From: Roseobacter litoralis Och 149
Lineage (GTDB): Bacteria > Pseudomonadota > Alphaproteobacteria > Rhodobacterales > Rhodobacteraceae
Assembly: GCF_000154785.2 (NCBI RefSeq)
Contig: NC_015730.1
Span: 1,674,001 to 1,738,000, forward strand
Length of the DNA stretch: 64,000 nucleotides
Direction of reading: 5' to 3'
This document shows positions 18,020 to 27,236 of the stretch, one piece after another; the stretch's first letter is position 1; each line of letters opens with the position of its first letter. Below the pieces are notes generated by a model that was not told the origin of the DNA, did not search any database, and saw nothing but the letters and a program-made list of their open reading frames with translations. The translations under genes were made by a program, and so were the position numbers.

Positions 18020-18094
18020 TGTGAATGCCTTTCACATTAGATAGATTGTGCTTTTTACGTGTTTGCACAAGGGGAAATGTGAATGTTTTTTACA
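18020..18094. promoter_or_regulatory. Two similar dyads upstream of the DUF2852 gene
   Basis: TGTGAATGCCTTTCACA at 18020-18036 and TGTGAATGTTTTTTACA at 18078-18094 share the pattern TGTGAATGNNTTTNACA, 58 bp apart. A degenerate third (AAATGCCTTTCATTT, about 17978-17992) overlaps the ribosome site of the DUF2852 gene. They lie in the divergent interval with glnE and look like operators for one regulator; the regulator is unknown. The spacing differs by one base from a CRP site. Confidence 0.45.
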
Positions 18095-18250
18095 TTGGGC
18101 TATAAATCTATTTAATAACAATATATTAAGGTAAATTTTTTCATCATTGTGGTTGGTATTTTTCTATCATCTCATCCACCTGCATAAATTTTTTGGTGGT
18201 TTTGACGCCATTTGATTGACCTTCACCAGTCACACAGCGAAACCTTGGAT

Positions 18251-21043
18251 ATGAATTTATCCAATGCCACTCGCCGCGTGCCAACGCCCTTTGATACGCA
18301 GAAAGGGCAGGACGTTGCCGCGCTCCTGCCAGAGTTCGGACCGGAGATCAGCGCTCTGATCGCGGGTGCTGCGGGCTGTAGCCCTTATCTTGCCGGGTTG
18401 ATTGAAAAGGAGCAGGAGTGGCTCAGGACAGCTTTTGAGGACATAGACAAAGCCGTCGCGGATGAACTTGCCACCACCGCGTCACATGCGCCGGATGCGC
18501 TGGCAAATGGTCTGCGCCGCTCGAAACGACGGGTTGCAGTGATGTCGGCCTTGGCTGATCTCGGGGGGGCGTGGCCACTGGCCCGGGTCACTGGCGCCTT
18601 GACTGACCTTGCGGATGCTGCGTGTCAGGCCGCGTTGAAGGCAGCGGTGCGCCACCAGATTCAGCGTGGCAAATTGCCCGGTATGGATGAGGGCGACGCC
18701 GAGGACGGCGCAGGAATGGCCGTGCTGGCGATGGGCAAGATGGGCGCGCATGAGCTGAACTATTCGTCAGACATTGATCTAATTTGCCTGTTCGACGAGA
18801 CCCGTTTCGACGCCGACACGTTTCAGCAGGCGCGTTCGGCCTTTTCCCGCGCCACCCGTGCCATGGCGGCAACGTTGAGCGAGATTACCGCGCAGGGCTA
18901 TGTGTTTCGAACCGATCTGCGTTTGCGCCCCGATCCGTCCGTCACGCCGGTCTGCATCGCGATGGAGGCCGCAGAGCAGTATTACGAAAGTCTGGGCCGA
19001 ACTTGGGAGCGTGCCGCCTATATCAAGGCGCGGGTCGCGGCGGGGGATGAGACCGCAGGCAACAGGTTTCTCAAGACGCTCACACCTTTTGTGTGGCGGC
19101 GGCATCTGGATTTCGCAGCGATTCAGGATGCACACGACATGCGGCTGGCCATTCGCGAACACAAAGGTCTTGGCGGGCCGATCACGTTGCCGGGACATGA
19201 CATGAAACTGGGGAGGGGTGGCATACGCGAGATCGAGTTTTTCACCCAGACCCGGCAATTGATCGCGGGCGGGCGTGATCCGGAATTGCGCTGCCGGGGG
19301 ACGCTCAAGGGGCTTGAGCTTCTGGCTGAAAAGAACTGGGTCGAATCCGACGTCGCCGAAGCCTTGAGCGATCACTACGTGGCGCATAGAACGGTCGAGC
19401 ATCGGTTGCAGATGGTGCAGGATGCGCAAACCCACACCCTGCCCAAAACGGACGAGAACTTTGCGCGCCTCGCCGCGATGATGGCCACCGACGTGGAAAC
19501 TCTGCAAGCAGACCTCAGACGGCGACTGGCGGCGGTGCATGAAATGACCGAAGGGTTTTTTGCGCCTTCAAAACCCGACGCACCGGAACCGCAGGCCAAT
19601 CTGGATGTCTCCATCCTGAACCGTTGGGTCAGTTATCCCGCACTTCGAAGCACGCGCAGCAGGCAGATTTTTGATCGGGTCAAGCCGGATCTTCTGGCGC
19701 GTCTGTCCGGCACAGCGCGTCCGCAGGATGCGTTGATTGCCTTTGATGGGTTTCTGGCGGGTTTGCCCGCTGGGGTGCAGTTGTTTTCCCTGCTGGATGC
19801 GAACCCCCAACTCACAGACCTGATCATCGACATTTCCGGGACGTCACCTGCGCTGGCGCTGTATCTGTCGCGCAATGCAGGTGTGTTTGATGCGGTGATT
19901 GGAGGAGATTTCTTTTCAGACTGGCCAAAACAGGCAGGCTTGGAACAGGCCCTCCAAGAGGAAATGGCGCGTGAAACGGATTATGAATTGCGCCTTGATA
20001 CAACGCGTCGGTGGCACAAGGAATGGAATTTTCGCATCGGCGTACATCTGCTGCGCGGGTTGATATCGGCGCAGGAAGCCAGTGTGCAATACGCCGATCT
20101 GGCGCGCGCAGTTCTGGCGGTCCTCTGGCCGATCGTGATTGATAACTTTGCGCTCAAACACGGGGCGGCGCCCGGGCGCGGGGCCGTGGTTTTGGGGATG
20201 GGATCGCTTGGTGGGGGGACGTTGAATGCGGGGTCCGACCTTGATCTTATCGTCATTTACGACCCGCTGGATGTGGAAGCGTCGGGCGGAAAGAAATCAT
20301 TGGCATCAAGGGTTTATTATGCACGCTTAACGCAGGCGCTCATCACGGCACTGAGCGCGCCAATGGCGCAGGGAAAACTGTTCGAGGTGGATATGCGGCT
20401 GCGCCCCTCGGGCAATCAGGGGCCGGTCGCGACCAGCTGGCCTGCGTTTCAAAGCTATCAGCGCGATCAGGCGTGGACATGGGAGCATCTGGCGCTGACG
20501 CGCGCGAATGTCATCGCGGGGCCTGAGGCGCTGGCCCGTGACGTGGCGGCCTTTAAGGGCAAGGTTTTTTCAATGCCGCGAAAGACCGGGGACGTGTTGA
20601 AAGAGGTCGCAGATATGCGACAGCGCCTGCAGCAGGCCAAATCCCCACCCGGTCTTTTTGAAGCGAAAATCGGACCCGGGCGCCTGCAGGAAATCGAGCT
20701 CTTGGCGCAAGCAGGCGCGCTTTTGACCGGCAAGCCGATGGATGGAACAGCCGATGGCATCGCCTATCTGGCGAATCTGGGGGTTCTTTCTGCCGAGCAG
20801 GCTGCGGACTTGACCGCAGCAGCCGCGCTTTTCTTAAACCTTCATACTGCGGTGCGGCTATTGTCCGATCAGCCTTTGGACGCAGCAACTCTTGCCCCCG
20901 CAGCCCAAGGTTTTCTGACGGATGTGTTGCACTGTCCATCGTTTGACGCTTTTGAGACAAAACTGGCGGAAAGGTACCAGCGTTGCGATCAGATACTGAC
21001 TACGGTGTTGTCAGTTTACGCCACAAATGGGGACCTCGCATGA
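18251..21043 (+). CDS. glnE: Glutamine synthetase adenylyltransferase/deadenylase
   Basis: Bifunctional enzyme that adenylylates and deadenylylates glutamine synthetase in response to PII and glutamine. About 930 residues. Two nucleotidyltransferase domains are seen: the N-terminal (de-adenylylating) one with NYSSDIDLICLFDE and the C-terminal one with NAGSDLDLIVIYD, each followed by a helical PII-uridylyl-type domain (RGGIREIEFFTQ and GRLQEIELLAQ). Start uncertain: ATG 18251 is favoured by family alignment, but a TTG at 18212 in frame is possible. The stop overlaps the next gene by ATGA. Confidence 0.95.
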   Translation: MNLSNATRRVPTPFDTQKGQDVAALLPEFGPEISALIAGAAGCSPYLAGLIEKEQEWLRTAFEDIDKAVADELATTASHAPDALANGLRRSKRRVAVMSALADLGGAWPLARVTGALTDLADAACQAALKAAVRHQIQRGKLPGMDEGDAEDGAGMAVLAMGKMGAHELNYSSDIDLICLFDETRFDADTFQQARSAFSRATRAMAATLSEITAQGYVFRTDLRLRPDPSVTPVCIAMEAAEQYYESLGRTWERAAYIKARVAAGDETAGNRFLKTLTPFVWRRHLDFAAIQDAHDMRLAIREHKGLGGPITLPGHDMKLGRGGIREIEFFTQTRQLIAGGRDPELRCRGTLKGLELLAEKNWVESDVAEALSDHYVAHRTVEHRLQMVQDAQTHTLPKTDENFARLAAMMATDVETLQADLRRRLAAVHEMTEGFFAPSKPDAPEPQANLDVSILNRWVSYPALRSTRSRQIFDRVKPDLLARLSGTARPQDALIAFDGFLAGLPAGVQLFSLLDANPQLTDLIIDISGTSPALALYLSRNAGVFDAVIGGDFFSDWPKQAGLEQALQEEMARETDYELRLDTTRRWHKEWNFRIGVHLLRGLISAQEASVQYADLARAVLAVLWPIVIDNFALKHGAAPGRGAVVLGMGSLGGGTLNAGSDLDLIVIYDPLDVEASGGKKSLASRVYYARLTQALITALSAPMAQGKLFEVDMRLRPSGNQGPVATSWPAFQSYQRDQAWTWEHLALTRANVIAGPEALARDVAAFKGKVFSMPRKTGDVLKEVADMRQRLQQAKSPPGLFEAKIGPGRLQEIELLAQAGALLTGKPMDGTADGIAYLANLGVLSAEQAADLTAAAALFLNLHTAVRLLSDQPLDAATLAPAAQGFLTDVLHCPSFDAFETKLAERYQRCDQILTTVLSVYATNGDLA

Positions 21044-21309
21044 AGGGTGACGCAAATGATCCAAAGGCCCTGATCTTTGAAGCGTACCAGATCGAAGGAA
21101 TAACCAAGCCCGAATGCCGCACCATATTCCTTGACTGGGCATTAAGTTTGCCCATGGAACAGGATACGGGACAAACGTTGCGCCTGCTGATCGCGCAATA
21201 TGTCGGTGACAACCCGGAGCATCCCATGAACGATGTGATGAACGAAGGGTTGGCGGGTATGGCGACACCCAGACGGCGCGGCGGTTGGCGGTCCAGGTCC
21301 AGGAACTGA
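21040..21309 (+). CDS. Hypothetical 89-residue protein coupled to glnE
   Basis: A small soluble protein starting MKGDANDPKALIFEAYQIEG, with a basic Arg-rich tail. Its ATG overlaps the glnE TGA (ATGA), so it is translationally coupled. It looks like a compact helical protein; no catalytic motif. This arrangement after glnE suggests a link to nitrogen regulation, but function is unknown. Confidence 0.75.
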   Translation: MKGDANDPKALIFEAYQIEGITKPECRTIFLDWALSLPMEQDTGQTLRLLIAQYVGDNPEHPMNDVMNEGLAGMATPRRRGGWRSRSRN

Positions 21310-21420
21310 ACGTCAACACGACGCCAACAGGCGCTATTGTTCGGCCAATCGCTATAGCAAAATGAAGCTATGCCATTTGCGGCTTTCACATTGTGCGCGA
21401 AGGCATTAGAGCAGGGCGCT

Positions 21421-22644
21421 ATGACAACATCAATTTCTGAAAGCTCAGCCCCGGTGGGTGATTTACCCACTGTCCGGCTGAAACCGAAAGCAAATGCGCG
21501 CGCAATCCGCCATGGCTTCCCTTGGGTCTACGCCAATGAGTTGGTCACCGACCGACGCACGCGATCGAAACCCGCCGGAACGCTTGCTGTTCTTGAGGAC
21601 GACGGGCGCGTGCCGTTGGGCCTTGTCGCACTCAACCCGGACTCCAAGATCATATGCCGGATGCTTGACCGCGACCCGCAGGCCACGATTGACGTGGCAT
21701 GGTTCGAGACGCGGTTGCGCAAAGCGTTGCATCTGCGTGAGAGAGTGTTCGACGCGCCCTATTACAGGCTTGTTCACGCGGAAGCGGACGGATTGCCGGG
21801 CGTTGTGATTGATCGTTTCGGCGACATCTGTGTTGTGCAGCCAAATGCAGCATGGGCAGAGACGCTCTTGCATGAGCTGACCGATGCTTTGGTGGCCGTG
21901 ACCGGTGTGAGCCACGTTTTAAAAAACGCAAGCGGTCGTACAAGATCGCTGGAGGGCTTGGACGATGCGAGTGCGGTTTTGCACGGCAGCGCGCCGGAGG
22001 GTCCCATAACCGTCCCGATGAATGATGCGGTCTACATGGCCGATCTGACCGGCGGGCAAAAAACCGGGCTCTATCTGGATCAACGGGCAAATCATGCCTT
22101 TGCGGCATCGCTGGCGCGCGATGCGCGGGTTTTGGATGTCTTTAGCCATGTGGGTGGCTTTTCACTGGCCGCACTGGCGGCAGGCGCGCAGAGTGCCCTT
22201 GCCGTGGATGGATCCGCCGCTGCTTTGGCGCTGGCCGAGGAGGGTGCAAAGGCGTCCGGGTGTGAGGGTCGCTTTCAAACGCGTCAGGGGGATGCATTCG
22301 AGGTCTTAACGGTGCTCGCGGAAGAGGGCGCGCGTTTTGATCTGGTGATTTGTGACCCGCCGGCCTTTGCGCCATCAAAACCATCGGTGGATGCGGGCTT
22401 GCGTGCTTATGAACGGGTCGCGCGATTGGCCGCGACGCTGGTGGCGGAAAACGGTACTCTTGGCCTGTGTTCCTGTTCGCATGCGGCGGATTTATCTGCT
22501 TTCCGCGCGGCCTGTGCGCGTGGCATTGGCCGGTCAGGCCGTCGCGGATCGCTTATTTACACCGGGTTTGCAGGACCAGATCACCCACAGCTGCCGCAGT
22601 TGGCAGAAAGCGGATATCTGAAGTCTATTTTCTTTCAGCTTTGA
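21421..22644 (+). CDS. RlmI-like class I SAM-dependent rRNA methyltransferase
   Basis: About 407 residues. An N-terminal PUA-like domain (residues 15-90, VRLKPKANARAIRHGFPWVYANEL) precedes a Rossmann methyltransferase with motif I DVFSHVGGFSLAALAAGA, an acidic SAM contact (ALAVDGSAAAL) and the catalytic-region motif CDPPAFAPSK, as in RlmI/RlmK enzymes making m5C in 23S rRNA. The C-terminal cysteine cluster CSCSHAA fits. ATG 21421 is the most likely start, though the frame opens at 21370. The PIN gene follows 4 bp after its stop. Confidence 0.85.
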   Translation: MTTSISESSAPVGDLPTVRLKPKANARAIRHGFPWVYANELVTDRRTRSKPAGTLAVLEDDGRVPLGLVALNPDSKIICRMLDRDPQATIDVAWFETRLRKALHLRERVFDAPYYRLVHAEADGLPGVVIDRFGDICVVQPNAAWAETLLHELTDALVAVTGVSHVLKNASGRTRSLEGLDDASAVLHGSAPEGPITVPMNDAVYMADLTGGQKTGLYLDQRANHAFAASLARDARVLDVFSHVGGFSLAALAAGAQSALAVDGSAAALALAEEGAKASGCEGRFQTRQGDAFEVLTVLAEEGARFDLVICDPPAFAPSKPSVDAGLRAYERVARLAATLVAENGTLGLCSCSHAADLSAFRAACARGIGRSGRRGSLIYTGFAGPDHPQLPQLAESGYLKSIFFQL

Positions 22645-22648
22645 AGCA

Positions 22649-23188
22649 ATGAAAATCCTGATCGATACCTGCGTGCTCTATCCGACAGTGATGCGCGAAA
22701 TGGTATTGCAGACGGCGCGCGCGGGCGCATTTACCCCTGTGTGGTCTGCACGCATCCTCGAGGAATGGGCGCGGGCAGCGCGCAAACTTGGCCCTGAGGG
22801 AGAGATACAGGCGCGGTCGGAAATCGCGCTTGTTAAGGCGGGCTTTCCCTCTGCCTGCGTGCCCGTGCCTGAAGGTCTGACCGCGAGGCTCTGGCTGCCG
22901 GATGAAAATGATATCCATGTGTTGGCTGCTGCAGTTGCATCATCGTCGGATGCCATTATGACGCTGAACGCAAAGGATTTCCCGCGCGGACTTCTGGCAG
23001 AAGAGGGATTGGAGCGGTTGGACCCGGATCGGTTTTTATACGGGTTATGGTTGAATGACCCGGACCTTGTGGAAGCGGCAGGAAAGCACGTTTTGGACAC
23101 AGCGCGGGCATTATCTGGCAAAGACTGGGACATCCGCGCATTGCTAAAAAAAGCGCGGCTGCCGCAGGTGGCCAAGGCTCTGTCCTAA
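22649..23188 (+). CDS. PIN domain protein
   Basis: A 179-residue predicted PIN-fold ribonuclease. Acidic residues in the usual places: D6 (ILIDTCVLY), E in ARILEEWARA, D in PDENDIHVLAAA and D in AIMTLNAKDFP. The extra C-terminal 50 residues exceed a minimal VapC toxin. No antitoxin gene adjoins; it follows an rRNA methyltransferase with a 4-bp gap, so RNA metabolism is more plausible than a toxin role. Its stop overlaps the convergent M48 protease gene by 4 bp. Confidence 0.85.
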   Translation: MKILIDTCVLYPTVMREMVLQTARAGAFTPVWSARILEEWARAARKLGPEGEIQARSEIALVKAGFPSACVPVPEGLTARLWLPDENDIHVLAAAVASSSDAIMTLNAKDFPRGLLAEEGLERLDPDRFLYGLWLNDPDLVEAAGKHVLDTARALSGKDWDIRALLKKARLPQVAKALS

Positions 23189-23886
23189 GTCAGTTGCGGT
23201 GTTTCCCATTGCAGGCGCAATGTCTCCAACGCCTTGATCCGTTCTTCGGTTTTCGGATGGCTGAGCAACCATGCAGGAGCGGTGCCGCCCTTTGAAGCCG
23301 TCAGCTTTTCCAGCTTGCGAAACAGGGAAATTTGCGGATCAACACCAATGCCAGCCTTGGTCAGCAGGGCCGCGGCGTAGGCGTCCGCTTCGTATTCGTC
23401 CGACCGTGACAAACGTGCTGCCACCAGAGACGTCAAAGCCCCTGCAATCAGCGGTCCGACGCCCGGAATGAACCGGCCAATAACCATGGCAAGGGCCGTT
23501 CGCAGCGCATTCTGGCCAGAAAAATCGATCATCCTGCGACGAGAATGCCCGAGCGCGACATGCCCCAATTCATGCGCGATTACGCTGGCCATCTCATCAG
23601 CGGTCACGTCGCCTGCGCGAAATTTGTTGTAAAACCCGCGTGTTATGAAAATACGCCCATCGGGTGCGGCCAGCCCGTTGACCGGATCAATCTCGTAGAT
23701 ATGCACTTTGATGCGGTCGATCCCGAGGGCGGCTGCCATGCGGTCTGTCATGACTTTCAGCATGGGATCGGCCAGTTCGGTGGACTGCGTGTCCAGCGCC
23801 TTGGCCGTGCGCCACGCCGAAAAGCGGTACATCACAAGGCCATACATAATGGCGAGCAGGATCGGCGTTAGTTTCAACATGCTCAA
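23185..23886 (-). CDS. M48 family zinc metalloprotease
   Basis: A 233-residue HtpX/Ste24-related protease. The zinc motif HELGH lies in SVIAHELGHVALGHSRRR and the third ligand Glu in SRSDEYEADAYAA. An N-terminal membrane anchor (residues 4-22) precedes the catalytic domain, so it faces periplasm or cytoplasm from the membrane. It follows the VWA gene on the same strand (75-bp gap). Confidence 0.92.
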   Translation of the reverse strand: MSMLKLTPILLAIMYGLVMYRFSAWRTAKALDTQSTELADPMLKVMTDRMAAALGIDRIKVHIYEIDPVNGLAAPDGRIFITRGFYNKFRAGDVTADEMASVIAHELGHVALGHSRRRMIDFSGQNALRTALAMVIGRFIPGVGPLIAGALTSLVAARLSRSDEYEADAYAAALLTKAGIGVDPQISLFRKLEKLTASKGGTAPAWLLSHPKTEERIKALETLRLQWETPQLT

Positions 23887-23961
23887 TATATGGTGCCCGC
23901 ACCGCGTTTGGACAAGCTTTTTGCCGGATCAATTGCCAAAGAATCCCGAACATTTGAACGT

Positions 23962-25149
23962 TCAGCGCCCAAGCACTTTCATACCACGCTCAATACCGGA
24001 CAAGGTCATCGGGACCATCGCATCCGATCCGATGACTTCCTGAACCATGCCGATGGATTGCGTATAGGGCCAATACCGCTCCGGAACCGGGTTGATCCAC
24101 AAAAGGCTTGGCCACTGATCGCGCGTGCGCGCCAGCCAGGTTGCACCGCTTTCTGCATTCCAATGCTCTGACGCGCCACCGGGATAGGCAACCTCATAGG
24201 GGGACATGGAGGCATCACCGACAAATATGCATTTGTAATCAGGCCCATAGGTGCGCAACACCTCATGGGTGTCGATCTGCGCATCCCAGCGGCGCCGGTT
24301 GTCGCGCCACACGCCTTCATAAAGGCAGTTATGGAAATAATAATATTCCATATGCTTGAATTCCGCGCGCGCCGCCGAAAACAACTCCTCAACGACACGA
24401 ACATGGGGGTCCATTGATCCACCTACATCCAAAAACAGCAAAACCTTGACCGCATTGCGCCGCTCGGGGCGGGTTTTGACATCCAGATAGCCGTGTTCGG
24501 CGGTGGCGCGGATGGTGCCGTTCAGATCAAGTTCTTCATGCGCGCCATCACGGGCCCAACGGCGCAGACGTTTCAGCGCCACCTTGATGTTACGCGTGCC
24601 GATCTCAACCGTGTCGTCCAGATTGCGAAACTCGCGCTTGTCCCAGACCTTGACCGCCCGCTGATGCCGTGAGCCGTCCTGGCCAATGCGCACGCCCTCC
24701 GGGTTGTAGCCATAAGCCCCAAAGGGCGAGGTGCCCGCCGTGCCGACCCATTTGTTGCCCCCCTGATGCCGGCCCTTCTGTTCTTCTAGACGTTTCTTCA
24801 GCGTTTCCATAAGTTTGTCAAAGCCACCTAAAGCGTCAATTTCAGCTTTCTCTTCGTCTGAGAGATGCTTTTCCGCCATCTTTTCAAGCCACGCGTGCGG
24901 GATATCGACCGCCTCTAGCACGACGTCATCGGGGATGCTCTCCAGCCCTGAAAAGGCAGCGGCAAAGGCGCGGTCAAATTTGTCGATGTTGCGTTCGTCT
25001 TTGACGAGCGTGAGCCGCGCGAGATAATAAAACGCCTCAACGTCATAGGTCGCAAGACCCGCTTTCATCGCTTCGAGAAAGGACAGGAATTCGCGCAAGG
25101 ACACCGGCACCGCGTTTTTGCGAAGCGCATCAAAGAAGGGCAGAAACAT
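23962..25149 (-). CDS. VWA domain protein, CoxE-like
   Basis: A 395-residue protein whose C-terminal von Willebrand A domain starts at about residue 215 with the metal site LFLDVGGSMD. The N-terminal 120 residues are the helical region seen in CoxE-like proteins, which work with MoxR-type AAA ATPases as chaperones for metal-cofactor insertion. ATG 25149 with GAGG upstream is the start; an earlier in-frame ATG lacks a ribosome site. The partner MoxR is at 26230 on the same strand. Confidence 0.88.
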   Translation of the reverse strand: MFLPFFDALRKNAVPVSLREFLSFLEAMKAGLATYDVEAFYYLARLTLVKDERNIDKFDRAFAAAFSGLESIPDDVVLEAVDIPHAWLEKMAEKHLSDEEKAEIDALGGFDKLMETLKKRLEEQKGRHQGGNKWVGTAGTSPFGAYGYNPEGVRIGQDGSRHQRAVKVWDKREFRNLDDTVEIGTRNIKVALKRLRRWARDGAHEELDLNGTIRATAEHGYLDVKTRPERRNAVKVLLFLDVGGSMDPHVRVVEELFSAARAEFKHMEYYYFHNCLYEGVWRDNRRRWDAQIDTHEVLRTYGPDYKCIFVGDASMSPYEVAYPGGASEHWNAESGATWLARTRDQWPSLLWINPVPERYWPYTQSIGMVQEVIGSDAMVPMTLSGIERGMKVLGR

Positions 25150-25163
25150 CGCACGTGCCTCGG

Positions 25164-25331
25164 TTAGATGACGGTCCGGTCCAATATGACGGTTATGATC
25201 ATACTGACAATAAGAAAGGCCATGCCGTAACCCGCTGCATATTGGGCGATGTCCAATCGGTTGCCCTTGCGGCGCCGCGCCGTATTCCCGCCGATGATGG
25301 CGCCCAGGAGTGTGCCACAAATAATGATCAT
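25164..25331 (-). CDS. Small conserved membrane protein, 55 residues
   Basis: Two hydrophobic segments (MIIICGTLLGAIIGGNTA and GYGMAFLIVSMIITVIL) around a basic loop ARRRKGNRLD. Start ATG 25331 has AGAGAGAAG upstream. It lies 14 bp before the VWA gene in the moxR-VWA cluster, and its compact two-helix form is the type often conserved beside such clusters in Rhodobacteraceae. Function unknown. Confidence 0.7.
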   Translation of the reverse strand: MIIICGTLLGAIIGGNTARRRKGNRLDIAQYAAGYGMAFLIVSMIITVILDRTVI

Positions 25332-25466
25332 GTCTTCTCTCTCATATCCCAATCGGGGAAATTTGCGCGGTATGGGTCGTCAGTCTGGAGGTCTTGCCGA
25401 CCTTAGCGTTGCGATTTCCCGCAGTTTGCTGTGAACGGCCCAATCCGCTGCAAATCCGTAACGCGC

Positions 25467-25663
25467 TCATCTAGGACTGTCCAGTCGCAGTGCATCTGCT
25501 TCGCCGGCGCGTCCTTCGGCCTGCAATGCCTCGGCACGTAAAAGTTGCAGGCTCGCAAGAAGCACCGCGTTTTGTGCGATCCTGCGCGAGGTCACGCCAT
25601 CGCGTGCGACCGGCGCGCAGGCTGCGAGTAGAAAACCAGCAAGAGGACCGCCCGGATTTTCAC
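25467..25663 (-). pseudogene. Small lipoprotein gene split by a 1-nt indel
   Basis: A GTG start (25663) overlaps the stop of the GNAT gene (GTGA) and encodes MKIRAVLLLVF, a good signal-peptide start, but the frame then breaks. The next frame gives LAACAPVARDG, a lipobox, and runs to TGA at 25467. Adding one T to the minus-strand TTTT run (25632-25635) restores MKIRAVLLLVFLLAACAPV as one lipoprotein of about 65 residues. Either a true 1-nt deletion or a sequencing error in a homopolymer. Confidence 0.6.
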
Positions 25664-26115
25664 TTGCGTGCGTATTTGATGAAAGGCGTTTTCGCCCCGA
25701 TGCGGTCATAAAGGTGGCGCGCCTGTGTGTTGAAATCCTGCGTCAGCCAATAGACGCTCGGCACGCCTGCCGCGTCGGCATCCGCATAGACCGCTTCGAT
25801 CAGCGCGCGCCCAAGGCCCCTGCCGCGTGCCTGAGGCGCGGTGTAAAGGTCCTGCAGGTAACAGGTGTTTTCCTCCGACCAGCCGTGGCGGTGAAACAGA
25901 TAATGCGCAAGGCCCACAAGTTTGCCATCGACCTCGGCGACCAGCGCATTGAAATCCTGCGGATCGGTGCCGATCAGCCTGTCGAAATAGAGATCATAGA
26001 TTTCCGGGGGCCGCGTGGCCTCGTAAAACGCGAGATAATCGCGCCACAAAGGCGCCCATTGGGGTTTATCGTCTGGACGCAAAGCGCGCAGGGTCGCGGA
26101 CGGATTTTTCGACAT
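25660..26115 (-). CDS. GNAT family N-acetyltransferase
   Basis: About 151 residues with the acetyl-CoA pocket motif APQARGRGLGRALIEAV (Q/R-x-x-G-x-G/A) and typical C-terminal NTQARHLYDRIGAK. The N-terminus ATLRALRPDDKPQWAPLW is the usual beta1-alpha1 of GNAT. Start ATG 26115 preferred on family length; the frame is open to 26166. Substrate unknown. It lies between moxR and the VWA gene. Confidence 0.88.
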   Translation of the reverse strand: MSKNPSATLRALRPDDKPQWAPLWRDYLAFYEATRPPEIYDLYFDRLIGTDPQDFNALVAEVDGKLVGLAHYLFHRHGWSEENTCYLQDLYTAPQARGRGLGRALIEAVYADADAAGVPSVYWLTQDFNTQARHLYDRIGAKTPFIKYARK

Positions 26116-26229
26116 GTTCGTTTCTGCCAGCCTTTGGATGATTGGAGTCGGCGGTCTTTGTGCCACACGTTATCCACAGGCTAGCGCGAAAAATGCGCCG
26201 GTTCGAGGGAAATTTTAGCGTCGGCTATG

Positions 26230-27069
26230 CTAGCGCCCGCTGCGTGCCATGAAGGCCAGCCGCTCAAACAGGTGGACGTCCTGTTCATTCTTCAACAGTG
26301 CGCCATGCAGCTTGGGCAGGGCATTCGTGCCCGATGACTTGAGATCTGCCGCTGTCATGTCTTCGGCCAACAGCAGTTTAAGCCAATCCAGTACCTCGGA
26401 GGTGGACGGTTTTTTCTTGAGCCCCGCCTGTTCGCGAATTTCATAGAATTGCGTCAACGCAGTGGTGAGCAAGGCATCCTTGATGCCGGGGTGATGCACT
26501 TCCACAATCTTGCGCAGGGTTTCCGGATCGGGAAACCGGATGTAGTGGAAAAAGCAGCGGCGTAAAAACGCATCCGGCAGTTCTTTTTCATTGTTGGATG
26601 TAATAATGACGATAGGACGGTGGCGCGCCGAAATGGTTTCGCCGGTCTCATAGACAAAGAATTCCATTTTATCGAGTTCCTGCAGCAAATCGTTGGGGAA
26701 CTCGATGTCGGCCTTGTCTACCTCATCGATCAGCAGAACGACCTTTTCACCCGCCTCGAAGGCCTGCCACAGCTTGCCCTTGCGGATGTAGTTCTTGACG
26801 TCATGTACGCGCTCTTCGCCCAACTGGCTATCACGCAGGCGGCTGACCGCGTCATATTCATAGAGTCCCTGTTGCGCGCGGGTCGTCGATTTGACGTTCC
26901 ATTCGATCATCCGCAGGCCCAGCGACTGGCTGACCTGACGGGCAAGTTCGGTCTTGCCGGTGCCGGGTTCGCCTTTAACGAGTAACGGGCGTTCGAGCGT
27001 GACCGCCGCATTAACCGCAATCGTCAGATCGTCGGTTGCCACGTAATCATCCGTGCTTTGGAATTTCAT
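26230..27069 (-). CDS. MoxR-type AAA+ ATPase
   Basis: A 279-residue ATPase. Walker A GEPGTGKTELA at about 33, Walker B VVLLIDEVDKAD, sensor 1 IIITSNNEKELPDAFLRRCFF with the arginine finger. Works with a VWA partner in chaperone-like assembly of enzyme complexes, and the CoxE-like protein lies 1.1 kb downstream on the same strand with three small genes between. Confidence 0.93.
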   Translation of the reverse strand: MKFQSTDDYVATDDLTIAVNAAVTLERPLLVKGEPGTGKTELARQVSQSLGLRMIEWNVKSTTRAQQGLYEYDAVSRLRDSQLGEERVHDVKNYIRKGKLWQAFEAGEKVVLLIDEVDKADIEFPNDLLQELDKMEFFVYETGETISARHRPIVIITSNNEKELPDAFLRRCFFHYIRFPDPETLRKIVEVHHPGIKDALLTTALTQFYEIREQAGLKKKPSTSEVLDWLKLLLAEDMTAADLKSSGTNALPKLHGALLKNEQDVHLFERLAFMARSGR

Positions 27070-27236
27070 GCTCTTGTCAACCTCTTGCCGCGTTTTGCTC
27101 AGGTCCTTTTAGACAGAAAACCTAGCGATTGTGTAGTGACAATTCGCAGCCTGTGGGGTAGACGCTCGCGTGAGGGGCATCTCGGCCAAAGGACTCGGTA
27201 CGTATGGACGACTTGAACCACGTTGAGGGGAAACAA

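Noticed and set aside
22649..23188. PIN gene as VapC toxin
   Set aside because: No antitoxin partner, protein too long, and location directly after an rRNA methyltransferase.
26168..26178. A perfect DnaA box (TTATCCACA) near 26.17 kb
   Set aside because: A single 9-mer is expected by chance about once in a window of this size; no cluster, no A/T-rich unwinding region and no dnaA/dnaN-type genes nearby.
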